A stretch of 64,000 nucleotides of DNA. Origin: Aldehydirespirator sp028819505 (lineage in GTDB: Bacteria; Actinomycetota; Acidimicrobiia; Acidimicrobiales; Aldehydirespiratoraceae). Where the stretch lies: NCBI GenBank assembly GCA_965207755.1, contig OZ242297.1, positions 3,100,001-3,164,000 of the forward strand, given 5' to 3'. Positions within the stretch are counted from its first letter, which is position 1; each line of letters starts with the position of its first letter. The notes below the pieces were generated by a model. The model was not told the origin of the DNA, made no database searches, and saw nothing but the letters and a program-made list of their open reading frames with translations. The translations under genes were made by a program, and so were the position numbers. Of the stretch, positions 16,991 through 26,581 are shown piece by piece.

Positions 16991-17971
16991 CTCGAAGGTG
17001 GCCACGTCGGTCACCGCGGCTGCGGCCATGCGGATGATGGGCACCGCCGCCAGCGCTCCGGATCCCTCTCCCAGTCGCAGGTCGAGTCGCATGAGCGGGT
17101 CGAGCCCCAGCGTCTCCAGCGCCCGCTGATGGCCGGGCTCGGCCGAGCAGTGACCGGCGAGGCAGTGGTCGAGGCTGCCGGCTCGGGCGACCGCCAGCGG
17201 GGCGACCGCGGCGGTGGCGATGAACCCGTCGAGCACCACCGGCAGCCGGCAGTGACGGGCCGCGGCGACGGCGCCGGCCATGGCCGCCAGTTCCCGGCCC
17301 CCCAGGCGTCTCAAGGCCTCGAGCGGCGAGACAGCACCCACCCGGTCGAGCGCAGCCTGGACCACGTCGCACTTGTGGGCCAGCGTCGCTCCGGCGACGC
17401 CGGTTCCCGGCCCGACCCAGTCGGCGGCCTCCCCGCCCAGCACGGCAGCCGCCACCGCGGCGGCCGCAGTGGTGTTGCCGATCCCGATCTCGCCCACCAC
17501 CAGTAGGTCGGCGTCGGCCCTTTCGACGGCAGCCGCGCCGGCTGTCACGGCCGTATCGAACTCGACGCGGCTCATGGCGTCGGCGACCCGGACGTTGCCG
17601 GTAGGCCGTCCCACCCCCACGTCGACGAGTGCGACGGAGGCGCCGACCTCGCGGGCCAGCACGCTGATCGTGGCCACGCCGCTCTCGATGGCGTCGACCA
17701 TGGCCGCAGTGACCGCCGCCGGGTAGGCGCTCACCCCATCGGCGACCACGCCGTGGTCGGCCGCGAACACCGCCACATGGGGTCGCTCCACCCGTGGCGC
17801 CGCAGTGCCCTGCCACCCGGCCAGCCAGGAAGCCACCGCGTCGAGGCGGGCGAAGGCGCCGGCCGGGCGCAGCACGGTCGCAGCCCTGGCCGCCACCTGG
17901 TCGCGCGCATTCAGGTCCGGACCGGGAAGGTCGGTGAGTAACCCGGCCAGAACGCCGCCCTCCGCTGTCAC
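16970..17971 (-). CDS. cobT: Nicotinate-nucleotide-dimethylbenzimidazole phosphoribosyltransferase
   Basis: Makes alpha-ribazole phosphate for the lower ligand of cobalamin. With the GTG at 17971 the protein is 333 residues, close to family length. It contains 'VAVFAADHGVVADGVSAYP', the 'GEIGIGNTTAAAA' loop, 'VGPGTGVAG' and the C-terminal 'DLRLGEGSGALAAVPIIRMA' with the catalytic Glu region. A longer frame to 18154 is rejected because those residues are encoded by a hairpin repeat (family A). It lies between cobU and cobS. Confidence 0.92.
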   Translation of the reverse strand: MTAEGGVLAGLLTDLPGPDLNARDQVAARAATVLRPAGAFARLDAVASWLAGWQGTAAPRVERPHVAVFAADHGVVADGVSAYPAAVTAAMVDAIESGVATISVLAREVGASVALVDVGVGRPTGNVRVADAMSRVEFDTAVTAGAAAVERADADLLVVGEIGIGNTTAAAAVAAAVLGGEAADWVGPGTGVAGATLAHKCDVVQAALDRVGAVSPLEALRRLGGRELAAMAGAVAAARHCRLPVVLDGFIATAAVAPLAVARAGSLDHCLAGHCSAEPGHQRALETLGLDPLMRLDLRLGEGSGALAAVPIIRMAAAAVTDVATFEEWGLQQ

Positions 17972-17987
17972 AACAGCCTCCGCCCGC

Positions 17988-18181
17988 GAATTGGCAGCGG
18001 AGAGCGCCCACAACGGACTCCACCACCGCCAACTCGACAGGCCGGAGCCTGCGTCCTCAGAACCGGCAGCCGAGCGCGCCCAAAACGGACTCCACCACCG
18101 CCAACTCGCTGTGGCGGCAGCGTCCGGAATCGAATTGGCAGCGTTATGCGCCATACTTGGGCCTCAACGCTGCCAATTCGG
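17988..18181. repeat. Family A hairpin repeats between cobU and cobT
   Basis: GAATTGGCAGCG occurs at 17988 with a degenerate partner, a 72-bp direct repeat (GCGCCCAMAACGGACTCCACC) starts at 18004 and 18076, and a near-perfect hairpin lies at 18132-18180. In the last, GAATTGGCAGCGTT pairs exactly with AACGCTGCCAATTC. The arms match those at 186-404 and 38704-38968. Confidence 0.85.
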
Positions 18182-18200
18182 TCGACCGGGGGCTGCGTCC

Positions 18201-18758
18201 TCACTCGTCTGGTCCTTGGATGCGCAGACCGTCGGCCCGGTCTTCGAGCGGCAGCAGCCGGCCCGCGATTGCCAGGTAGGCGTGGTCCGCAGCTCGTACC
18301 ACCTGCTGGTTGACGGTCCCCAGAAGGTCGCGGAAGTCGCGTCCGAGTGGTGTGGGCGGCACCACGCCCGAGCCGACTTCGTTGGTGACTACCAGCGACA
18401 GGCCGGGACGCTTCGCTAGGTGGTCGGCTAGCCCGGACGCCTCCGCTACCAGTTCGGGGCTGGCAACCGGGGGATCATCCAGCATCCGGTTGGTGACCCA
18501 GATGGCCAGGCAGTCGACGACGATTGTGTCGGCTGGGTCGACCTCGGTCACGGCGCCGGCGAGATCGTGGGGCTCCTCTACCGTCGTCCAGTTTGCGGGG
18601 CGCTCGGCGCGGTGGCGGGTTATGCGTTCGGCCATCTCGTCGTCGCTTGGCTCGGCTGTGGCTATGAAGGTCACTGGCGCGCCTGAGGCGGCTGCCGCTG
18701 CTACCGCTGCGGCCGACTTGCCGGACCGGGCGCCGCCGGTTAGTACCGTCAGTGCCAC
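18201..18758 (-). CDS. cobU: Adenosylcobinamide kinase/guanylyltransferase
   Basis: Bifunctional enzyme that phosphorylates adenosylcobinamide and adds GMP before CobS acts. The protein of about 185 residues has the P-loop 'GGARSGKS' near the N-terminus, 'RITRHRAERP' with the guanylylated His region, 'DCLAIWVTNRM' and 'VTNEVGSGVVPPTPLGRDFRD', all CobU hallmarks. GTG 18758 and a TTG directly before it are both possible starts. A 49-bp hairpin separates it from cobO upstream. Confidence 0.93.
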   Translation of the reverse strand: MALTVLTGGARSGKSAAAVAAAAASGAPVTFIATAEPSDDEMAERITRHRAERPANWTTVEEPHDLAGAVTEVDPADTIVVDCLAIWVTNRMLDDPPVASPELVAEASGLADHLAKRPGLSLVVTNEVGSGVVPPTPLGRDFRDLLGTVNQQVVRAADHAYLAIAGRLLPLEDRADGLRIQGPDE

Positions 18759-18787
18759 CAAACCCGGCCTCCGGGTGGGTTCCCGGC

Positions 18788-18836
18788 GAACTTCAATGGG
18801 TTGACCACCTCTGTGGTGGTTTTCTCATTGAAGTTC
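18788..18836. repeat. 49-bp inverted repeat (family B, copy 1)
   Basis: GAACTTCAATGGGTTGACCACC pairs with a less perfect right arm ending CATTGAAGTTC, and the loop is about five bases. It lies 18 bp after the cobO stop and before cobU on the minus strand. Six further copies are in this window. Confidence 0.93.
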
Positions 18837-18854
18837 GGCTTGCAGGCACTCGCA

Positions 18855-19552
18855 TCAGTAGTCGATGCCCTTCTTGGCCAGGATCCCGGCGTCGTAGGCG
18901 TGTTTTGTCTTGACCATCTCGGTGGCGGTGTCGGCCAGTTCGATCATCCAGACCGGCGCATCCCGGCCGGTCAGCACCAGCGACACCTGATCGGGACGGT
19001 TGCGGAACGTGGCCTCCACCTCCGCGGCCTCGATCCAGCCCCAGTTCAGCGGGTAGGTGATCTCGTCGAACACCACCAGCCGGTGCTCGCCTGCCTCCAC
19101 CACCGCCTTGCCGTGCCGCCACGCCTCGCGGGCAACGGCGGTGTCGCGGGTCAGGTCGTCGCTGTCCCAGGTGAAGCCCTCCCCCAGCGACCAGAAGTCG
19201 ACCCCGAGCGGCTCAGCCATCAACTGCTCGCCGGTCACCCAGTCGTCCGACTTGAGGAACTGCACCACCGCCACCGGCCAGCCCCGGGCCCTGGCCCGCA
19301 TCACCATGCCGAACGCGGCCGACGACTTGCCCTTGCCGTCGCCGGTAGTGACCACCACCAGGCTCCTGGCGGTGCGCATCCCGCCGGGTCGGGGGTCTTC
19401 AGTCGGAGGAGGGTCGGCGGTAGCGCCGGGACCTTCAGCGCTCGGGGAGACGGCGACGGCGGGGAACGGCACATCAGCACGCGGCACATCGGCGCTCGGG
19501 GAGACGGCGACGGCGGGGCGCGGCACATCAGCACGCGGGGAGTCGCTGGTGG

Positions 19553-19556
<4 letters not shown>
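18855..19556 (-). CDS. cobO: Cob(I)yrinic acid a,c-diamide adenosyltransferase
   Basis: Transfers adenosyl from ATP to cobalt of corrinoids (CobO/CobA/BtuR family). The core begins near residue 64 with 'SLVVVTTGDGKGKSSAAFG', the P-loop, then 'VAVVQFLKSDDW', 'VVFDEITYPLNWGW' and 'VLTGRDAPVWMIELADTATEM'. The first sixty residues are an unusual extension of repeated 'ADVPRPAVAVSPS' units encoded by a local DNA repeat. The family normally starts close to the P-loop, so an internal start at the Met of 'GGMRTARSL' is possible. The ATG at 19556 overlaps the btuD stop by four bases. Confidence 0.92.
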
Positions 19557-20391
<835 letters not shown>

Positions 20392-20395
<4 letters not shown>

Positions 20396-21462
20396 CAGAC
20401 CTCCCTGCGGCTGGTGCGCAGCACCAGCACGAAGAAGGGGGCGCCCAGGAACGCGGTCACCACGCCGATGGGCAGCTCGGCCGGCGCCAGCGCGGTGCGG
20501 GCGGCCAGGTCGGCCAGCACCATGAACGCTCCCCCGAACAGGATCGACAGCGGCAGCACGAGCCGGTTGCTGGCGCCGAACGCCAGCCTCACGGTGTGGG
20601 GCACGATGATGCCGACGAAGCCGATGAGCCCGCTCACCGACACGGCCGCAGCCGCGCCCAGCGACGCGGCCAGCACCACGATCATGCGGATCCGGCGGGG
20701 CTCCAAGCCCAGAGCGGCCGCCTCCTCGTCTCCGACGGCCAGCACGTCGAGGGCGCGGCGGTAGCGAAGCACCACGCCCACGGTCACCGCGAAGTAGGGC
20801 AGCAGCAGCGCGGGCTCGGACCAGCCCGAGGTGGCGAGGCGGCCCAGGATCCAGGCGAATATCTGGCGGAACGCGTCGCTGTTGGCCTGCAGCACGTAGG
20901 TCTGGCAGGCGGTGAGGAAGCTGGCCACTGCGATGCCGGCCAGGATCAGCGACGCGGTGGAGCGTCCCCCGAGATGGCCTGCGACGTACGACACCGTCAC
21001 CGAGATGAGCGCTCCCGCGAAGGCGGCCAGTGGCACCGCGTCGAACACGCCGGCCCCGTCGCCGAGGTCGCTGGTGATGGCGATGGTGGCCCCGAGCCCG
21101 GCGCCCGCCGCTATCCCGAGAAGGTACGGGTCGGCCAGCGGGTTGCGGAACGCGCCCTGGTAGGTGGCGCCGCTCACGGCCAGCGTGGCCCCCACGAGCA
21201 GGCCGAGAGCCACCCGGGGCAGCCGGATCTGCTCCACGATGGCGGCGTGGGCGTCGCTCAGTCCGGAATCGATCGCCAACCCCGGCAGGCCGTCGAGCAG
21301 TTGCAGAGCCACGCGGTGCGCAGCTATGTCCACCGGGCCGACAGTCAGCCCGGCGACCACCGCGAGGGCGACCGCGGCCACACCGGCCGCCAGCGGACGG
21401 GGTCGGAGGCCCGACGCCTGCAGGACCACGCCCGGTTCGCCGTACCGCTGCGAGTCGCTCAT
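20392..21462 (-). CDS. btuC: ABC transporter permease, B12 type (FecCD family)
   Basis: A 356-residue inner-membrane permease with about ten hydrophobic segments. Family blocks include 'LPRVALGLLVGATLAVSGATYQGAFRNPLADPYLLGIAAGAGLGA', which contains the conserved NPLADPYLLG stretch, and 'ALGLEPRRIRMIVVLAASLGAAAAVSVSGLIGFVGIIVPH', the region that couples to the ATPase. It lies between btuF and btuD on the minus strand, with a 49-bp hairpin just upstream of its ATG. Confidence 0.9.
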
Positions 21463-21485
21463 GCTCCGTCCGCCGACGTCCCGGC

Positions 21486-21534
21486 GAACTTCAATGGGAA
21501 GACCACCGCTGAGGTGGCCAACTCATTGAAGTTC
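21486..21534. repeat. 49-bp inverted repeat (family B, copy 2)
   Basis: GAACTTCAATGGGAAGACCACC, a five-base loop, then GGTGGCCAACTCATTGAAGTTC. It lies 43 bp after the btuF stop and 24 bp before the btuC start. Confidence 0.93.
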
Positions 21535-21576
21535 GGACCGCGCATGCTCGAAACCCCTTCCGCTCGGCTGCAGGCG

Positions 21577-22698
21577 TCAGTTCGCCGCGCCGATCGAAAC
21601 CAGGACGTCGGAGATGGCCGCGATGAAGTCCACCAGCCGGGGGCCCCAACGCGACGCGGTGTCGTCGTCGAGCTCCACTATCCGGCCTGTCTGCACCGCG
21701 GTCAACTGGTCCCAGCCGGGGCGGGCCGCGACGGTCTCGGCGTTCTGGCCGCAGCACAGGGTGTCGGCCAGGAAGACCACGTCGGGGTCGGCGTCCACCA
21801 GGTACTCGTCGCTGAGTTGCGGGTAGCCCCAAGCGCTGCCGTCGGCGTCGGCGGGATCGGCGACGTTGGACAGCCCGAACAGGCCGTACACCTGCCCGAT
21901 GAATGTGCTGCCGGTGACGGTGTAGAGCGTGTCGTCGAGCTCGTGGTAGTAGGTCAGGCCGGAGGCGTCGGGCGCGGCTGCGACCAGTTCGGCGATCTCG
22001 GCCCGCATCCCGGCGACCAGCGCGGCGGCCTCGTCCGTCTGGCCGGTGACCTCGCCGAGCTGCTCGATCTGGACGTACACCTCCTCGAAGGCGGACGGGG
22101 CGTCGTGGGCCCACACCTCGATGCCGAGAGCCTCCAGGCTCGCGCCGACGTCGCCGCTGGTCTGCATCAGCACCAAGTCGGGGTCGTAGGAGGCGATGGC
22201 CTCGATGTTCGGGTTCCAGCCGTCGAGGTCGGTGACCGGGGCCTCGTCCGGGAAGTACGAGAACTGGTCGACGGCCACTACCCGGTCGCCCGCGCCGATG
22301 GCGAAGACCATCTCCGTCGCGGTCGGCGAGATCGACATAATCCGCTGCGGGGCGAGCGCGGCAGCGTCGGCCGCAGCCACCTCGTCGCTTCCAGCTCCGG
22401 CGTCGTCCTCGCTCACCGTGGGATCGTCCGATTCCTCCCCGGCCGCAGGCTCGGGCTCGGCTCCGTCGCCGGGCTGCTCGTCCTCGACGGCTGCGGGCTC
22501 CGAGTTGCCCGGCGCGTCCGTCTCATCCGGGTCGGCAGCCTCAGCGGCATCCTGCGCGACCGCCGTCGGAGCGGGCTCGACCCGGCCGGAGGCATCGTCG
22601 TCGGAGTCGCCGCAGGCGGCGGCCACGAGGGTCAATGCAAGCACGACCAAGAGGGACTTGGCCCCCAGGAAGGCTCGCCTGGTTGCGGTGGGGTTCAT
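21577..22698 (-). CDS. btuF: Corrinoid-binding lipoprotein of the B12 ABC importer
   Basis: Substrate-binding protein anchored on the outer face of the membrane. Residues 1-29 are a lipoprotein signal with lipobox VAAAC (Cys29). Residues 30-105 are an Asp/Glu/Ala-rich spacer. The periplasmic-binding type III fold follows: 'PQRIMSISPTATEMVFAIGAGDRVVAVD', 'GWNPNIEAIASYDPDLVLM' and 'VVFLADTLCCG'. It is first in the riboswitch-controlled operon feeding btuC and btuD. The spacer is longer than usual for this family. Confidence 0.9.
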   Translation of the reverse strand: MNPTATRRAFLGAKSLLVVLALTLVAAACGDSDDDASGRVEPAPTAVAQDAAEAADPDETDAPGNSEPAAVEDEQPGDGAEPEPAAGEESDDPTVSEDDAGAGSDEVAAADAAALAPQRIMSISPTATEMVFAIGAGDRVVAVDQFSYFPDEAPVTDLDGWNPNIEAIASYDPDLVLMQTSGDVGASLEALGIEVWAHDAPSAFEEVYVQIEQLGEVTGQTDEAAALVAGMRAEIAELVAAAPDASGLTYYHELDDTLYTVTGSTFIGQVYGLFGLSNVADPADADGSAWGYPQLSDEYLVDADPDVVFLADTLCCGQNAETVAARPGWDQLTAVQTGRIVELDDDTASRWGPRLVDFIAAISDVLVSIGAAN

Positions 22699-22769
22699 AT
22701 GGATTCTCCCTTCTGCTCGAGTTCGGGGCCGAGCAGCGGGAGTGCCACCGCACGAGCCTCCCCTTGCCT

Positions 22770-22905
22770 CGAGGGTCGGATCGTCGTGCCGGCAGCCAGG
22801 CGATCGGACTAGTCTCCGCGGCCGGAGCCGCCGAGCATCACCGCTGCGGGACAGTGCCGGGTTCCCACCGGCTTCGCTGCCTGTCGGCGCGGCCGAGCCT
22901 ACGGG
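22770..22905 (-). promoter_or_regulatory. Cobalamin riboswitch
   Basis: On the minus strand, ahead of btuF, the core reads AAGCCGGTGGGAACCCGG then CACTGTCCCGCAGCGGTGAT (22837-22866 plus flank). This matches the B12-riboswitch consensus GGTGnnAAtCCGG...CTGtCCCGCaaCGGT. Downstream, AGTCCGATCGCCTGGCTGCC (22791-22810) fits the B12-box region. Binding of adenosylcobalamin would repress expression of btuF and the following transport and corrinoid genes. Confidence 0.9.
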
Positions 22906-22919
22906 CTGCCGCCGCTCCG

Positions 22920-23177
22920 AGCAATGGCCGGAGGTCAGCGGCAGTCAGGGGCGGTCAGCGGCAGACAGCCGAAGGTCTCAGCAGACAGCGGACGACAGCC
23001 GGACGACTGCAGCAGTCCACGGCAGCCGCCGTTAGGTCAACGGCAGACGACCGAAGGTCTCAGCAGTCCGCCGAAGGTCTCAGCAGTCCGCCGAAGGTCT
23101 CAGCAGTCCGCAGCAGTCAGCGGCAGACAGCCGAAGGTCTCAGCAGTCCGCCGAAGATCTCAGCAGACAGCCGGAGG
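22920..23177. repeat. Irregular repeats of GTCTCAGCAGTCCGCCGAAG
   Basis: Short interleaved repeats (AGCGGCAGACAGCCGAAG and GTCTCAGCAGTCCGCCGAAG) fill the gap between the riboswitch and the end of the deacetylase gene. They resemble the final bases of that gene (GGTCAGCGGCAGACCGG at 23176). Nothing coding is seen. Confidence 0.85.
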
Positions 23178-25163
23178 TCAGCGGCAGACCGGTTCGTAGC
23201 GCAGGCCCCGGTCGGCCAGCCGCTCCAGTGCCATGTCGAGGCCCTGGACAGTGTTGGAGCGGTCCCCCCCGCCGTCGTGCATCAGCAGCACGACTCCGGG
23301 CCGTGCCCACTGCACGATGTGGCCGGCGATCTCCTCTGCCGGGGGACGGAGCCAGTCCCGGGGACTGGAGTCCCACATCACCAGCGACAACTCGTGCGAT
23401 GCGGCCCACTCCCTGGTGTGGGCGCCGACCGACCCGTACGGGGGCCGCAAGCACATCGTGGCCAGCTCCCCGAGGATCGCCTGGGTCCGACCGACCGTCT
23501 CGTCGAAGGAATCCCTTGACAGCCCGGACAGGTCCTCGTGGTTCCATGTGTGGTTCGCAAGGGTGTGGCCCTCGGCGGCAATGCGCTGGATGATGTCGGG
23601 ATAGGCCTGTGCCAGCCGTCCCACCACGAAGAATGTGGCCCGGGCGCCGTGGCGGGCCAGCACGTCGAGGACCTGCGGCGTGTAGACGGGATGGGGGCCG
23701 TCGTCGAATGTCAGATACAACGCGTCGTCGTCGGGTGTGACCGGTCGCGGCGCCCGAACCGGGGCAGTGGTGGTCGTGGGGGCGGGTGCGGGCTCCACCG
23801 CCGGCCGCGGCAGGATCTCGACGGCGAGCTCGTAGCCGGCCTCCTCCGCGTGCGAGGAGACCACAGTCACCTTCCACTGTCCGGTGGCCGGCAACTCCGA
23901 CTCCACCCGCTGGGACCGCCGGGCGGCGGGGGCGACCACCAAATGGTCGAGGCGGACCTCGAGCCACACGCCCGAGGGTGCTCGCAGTTCGGCGGTGAAC
24001 GGCTGGCCCTCCGATGCGTACACCGTGTAGGTCTGGCGCTCGCGGAAGGCGATGGTCCCGGACTCCGCCGCGCTCACCGCACCCGGCTCGAAGCGGATGC
24101 TCGCCTCGGGACGCTCGGGGCCCGGCAGCGGCTTCTCCTCGATGGGCCCGGCATCGATCACCGTCACCAGCGGTGCCGGTCCCGACGGGTCGATCTCCAG
24201 CGTGGCGTGCCGGGTGAGGACGGTGAAGGGCTCTTCCCGGGCCCGGTCGAACAGCGACACCTCGATCAGACCGTCCCGCACCGCGATGGCATCCATGACG
24301 ATCCGGTCGCCGACGAGGACGGGGGGCAGCGCCTCGGCCGCGCCGCCATGGTCGAGCACCGGCACGACCAGGTGGAAGACACCCGTCCCCGGCGACTGCT
24401 CGATGACGTGCGCGACCAAGTCCTCGTCGCCGTCGCCGTCGAGGTCTCCCTGGGCGACGCGGTCCTGGAGCGTGAAGACGCTGGCCGAGGCGCCGTCGTA
24501 CGGCAAGGTGGCCCTGCCTCCCTCCAAGCGCACGACCTCGCCGTCGATCACCACGGCGAGGCGCTCCAGATCCTCCCAGCCGATGGGATCGGATTCGGGG
24601 GGCGACACGGGGGGTGGGGCTTCCACGTCGACTGGATCCTCGGCCGCAGGCGCGGTCTGGTCGGGGCGGACCTCCGGCTGGGTCGAGGCGTCGGGCGAGG
24701 TCGAGCCGTCGGGCGAGGTCGCGGCGTCGGGTGAGGTCGCGGTGTCGGGCGAGGTCGAGGCGTCGGGTGAGGCGTCGGGTGAGGCGTCGGGCGAGGGCGA
24801 GGCGTCGGGCGAGGGCGAGGCGTCGGGTGAGGCGTCGGGCGAGGTCGAGGCAGACGTAGACGAGGCGGAGGCACGCGAGGCGGAGGTGTCGGGCGAGGCG
24901 GAGGCAGACGAGGCGGAGGCGTCGAGCATGGTCGCGGTGTCGGGTGAGGCGTCGGGCGAGGTCGAGGCGGACGTAGACGAGGCGGAGGCGTCGGGCGAGG
25001 CGGAGGCACGCGAGGCGGGGGGCGGCCCCGTCGGAGCGGTAGTCGCAGCCGCCCCGGGTTCCCCTCCCGACATGGCCGGCCGGTCGTGCGGCGAGGGCTG
25101 GCCGCTGCATCCGGAAGCCACAAGGACCAGCCCCGAGCCGATGGCGAGCGCCCTAGTCAACAC
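23178..25163 (-). CDS. Secreted lipoprotein polysaccharide deacetylase (NodB domain)
   Basis: A 661-residue extracellular lipoprotein. The signal ends in lipobox VASGC (Cys19). Residues from about 45 to 170 are a Ser/Pro/Asp/Ala low-complexity linker built of SPDAS-type repeats. A calcium-type 'GDLDGDGDEDLV' (FG-GAP-like) motif follows. The C-terminal 180 residues are a NodB deacetylase: 'LTFDDGPHPVYTP' (metal Asp), HTWNH (the two metal His), 'RPPYGSVGAHTR' and 'VLLMHDGGGD'. It should remove N-acetyl groups from cell-wall or capsule glycans. The GTG start is 13 bp after the upstream methyltransferase stop. Confidence 0.9.
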   Translation of the reverse strand: MLTRALAIGSGLVLVASGCSGQPSPHDRPAMSGGEPGAAATTAPTGPPPASRASASPDASASSTSASTSPDASPDTATMLDASASSASASPDTSASRASASSTSASTSPDASPDASPSPDASPSPDASPDASPDASTSPDTATSPDAATSPDGSTSPDASTQPEVRPDQTAPAAEDPVDVEAPPPVSPPESDPIGWEDLERLAVVIDGEVVRLEGGRATLPYDGASASVFTLQDRVAQGDLDGDGDEDLVAHVIEQSPGTGVFHLVVPVLDHGGAAEALPPVLVGDRIVMDAIAVRDGLIEVSLFDRAREEPFTVLTRHATLEIDPSGPAPLVTVIDAGPIEEKPLPGPERPEASIRFEPGAVSAAESGTIAFRERQTYTVYASEGQPFTAELRAPSGVWLEVRLDHLVVAPAARRSQRVESELPATGQWKVTVVSSHAEEAGYELAVEILPRPAVEPAPAPTTTTAPVRAPRPVTPDDDALYLTFDDGPHPVYTPQVLDVLARHGARATFFVVGRLAQAYPDIIQRIAAEGHTLANHTWNHEDLSGLSRDSFDETVGRTQAILGELATMCLRPPYGSVGAHTREWAASHELSLVMWDSSPRDWLRPPAEEIAGHIVQWARPGVVLLMHDGGGDRSNTVQGLDMALERLADRGLRYEPVCR

Positions 25164-25220
25164 GCCGCAACACCCTCAGCGAACCGAACCGACACGCCGC
25201 AACACCCTCAGCGAACCGAG
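25161..25220 (-). repeat. 32-bp duplication at the methyltransferase/deacetylase junction
   Basis: A 27-base sequence starting CACGCCGCAACACCCTCAGC occurs at 25161 and 25193. On the minus strand it encodes the methyltransferase C-terminus (GSLRVLRRV) in one frame. In the second copy it supplies the stop and leads into the deacetylase GTG. The 32-base shift (2 modulo 3) changes the frame. Confidence 0.8.
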
Positions 25221-25808
25221 CTCCGCCTGTTCCTCGAAGCACCCGCCGGAAAGGGCCCGGCACCAGATCTCGTACGGCGGCCGTCCACCGTCGGCGATGT
25301 CCTCGAACACGTCGTGTATGGCCAGGAGCCCCCCCGGCCTTACATGGGGCGCCCAGCCCTCGTAGTCCCGGTGAGCGGGCTCGGCGCCGTGCCCACCGTC
25401 GATGAACACCATGGCCAGCGGAGCGGCCCACAGCGCTGCCACCGTCGGCGAGTCGCCCACCACCGCGACGACAGTTCCTTCCAGACCGGCGCCACGGACG
25501 GTGCGGCGGAAGTGCGGCAGCGTGTCGATCACGCCCAGATCGGGGTCGACCACCTCCGGGTCGTGATGCTCCCAGCCGGGCTGGTTCTCCTCGGAGCCGC
25601 GGTGGTGGTCGACGCAGAACAGCACCCGCCCGGCCTGCTGCGCCGCCGCGCCCAGGTACACCGCCGACTTGCCGCAGTAGCTGCCCACCTCCAGCAGCGG
25701 CCCGTCCACCTCGAGCGACGCGGCGGCCTCGTAGAGGGCCAGTCCCTCGTCGGCGGGCATGAAGCCGCGCGCTGCTTCAGCCGCGCGGCGCAGCCGGTCC
25801 TCCATCAT
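25176..25808 (-). CDS. Class I SAM-dependent methyltransferase
   Basis: A 210-residue protein of the Methyltransf_24-like group. Motif I is 'LLEVGSYCGKSAVYLGAAA', motif II is 'VLFCVDHHRGSEEN', and the later 'MVFIDGGHGAEPAHRDYEGWAPHVRPGGLLAIHDVF' resembles the acid/His region of sugar or cephalosporin hydroxylase-like methyltransferases. The ATG at 25808 precedes a second ATG directly, and no strong ribosome site is seen. The gene lies between gtrA-like and deacetylase genes, which suggests a role in surface glycan modification. That is inference. Confidence 0.8.
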   Translation of the reverse strand: MMEDRLRRAAEAARGFMPADEGLALYEAAASLEVDGPLLEVGSYCGKSAVYLGAAAQQAGRVLFCVDHHRGSEENQPGWEHHDPEVVDPDLGVIDTLPHFRRTVRGAGLEGTVVAVVGDSPTVAALWAAPLAMVFIDGGHGAEPAHRDYEGWAPHVRPGGLLAIHDVFEDIADGGRPPYEIWCRALSGGCFEEQAELGSLRVLRRVGSVR

Positions 25809-25861
25809 CGCTGAGCCGGTCGGTGCTGGATCGGGAACACAACTGCCTGGCCTACATCGGC

Positions 25862-26302
25862 TCAGTCTTTCGACAGGCGGGGCCACATCACCCGATCGAG
25901 GAAGATGTACTTGGCCACCCACACGCTGCCGTAAGCGCCGAGGTTGGCCGCCAGGACGAGCACGGTACTGTCCGCTAGGAGCTCGATGATCGCTACCGCC
26001 GAGGACGAGAGGGCCAAGCCGGCCAGCGCCATGATCCAGAACGTGACAACTTCGCCGCCCAGCCGGTGAGGACCGCTGCGCTGCCACACCCAGGCCCGGC
26101 TCAGCAAGTATGCGGGGCCCGTGCCGACCATCCAAGCTGCGAGGTTCGCCCCGACCGCAGGCCACCCCAGCACGCCGTGGCAGACCGCGAGCACGCTGAG
26201 CCCGACCGTCACGTTCACGATCGACACGCCGCAATAGCGAAGCGCCTTCAGCCCGTGCTCGGCTCTCAGCCTCCGCAGCGAGGAGGTCGGCGCGGCGGTC
26301 AC
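25862..26302 (-). CDS. GtrA-family membrane protein
   Basis: A 146-residue four-helix membrane protein of the GtrA family, which includes proteins thought to flip undecaprenyl-phosphate-linked sugars. The first helix region reads 'LRYCGVSIVNVTVGLSVLAV'. A conserved 'LSRAWVW' follows helix 2 and 'AKYIFLDRVMW' ends the last helix, as usual. Start GTG at 26302. The two downstream genes, a methyltransferase and a polysaccharide deacetylase, are on the same strand and fit a surface-sugar theme. Confidence 0.85.
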   Translation of the reverse strand: MTAAPTSSLRRLRAEHGLKALRYCGVSIVNVTVGLSVLAVCHGVLGWPAVGANLAAWMVGTGPAYLLSRAWVWQRSGPHRLGGEVVTFWIMALAGLALSSSAVAIIELLADSTVLVLAANLGAYGSVWVAKYIFLDRVMWPRLSKD

Positions 26303-26410
26303 GATCGCTCAGGCTATTGTCCACGACCGCTCGATGGTGCCTGCCAGAGGCCGAGCGTGTCGGCCGCGACAGACAAGGACTCTTCAAGACGGCGAGCACG
26401 GCCGCGGCCC

Positions 26411-26581
26411 GAGCGGCCCCTGAGCCGAACAGACCCGCAACAGAACTGCACCTAGCCCCAGCCCGCGATCCGAGCGGCGCCTGAGCCGAAGCGAACAAGA
26501 GCGGACGACATAGCTCCAGCCGGGCATGATGGGCTGATGCAGACGACATAGCTCCCTAGCCGGGGCATGATGGTCGGGATG
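26411..26581. repeat. Direct repeats ahead of tesB
   Basis: GAGCGGCSCCTGAGCCGAA occurs at 26411 and 26472 (61-bp period). GACGACATAGCTCC...GGCATGATG occurs at 26504 and 26542 (38-bp period). The second pair duplicates the tesB start region (GCATGATGG...ATGCAGACG), giving spurious short frames before the real ATG. No gene is seen in 26303-26566. Confidence 0.8.

Noticed and set aside
17972..18154. N-terminal extension of CobT
   Set aside because: The extra residues are encoded by the family A hairpin repeats and have no counterpart in CobT proteins; the GTG at 17971 gives family length.
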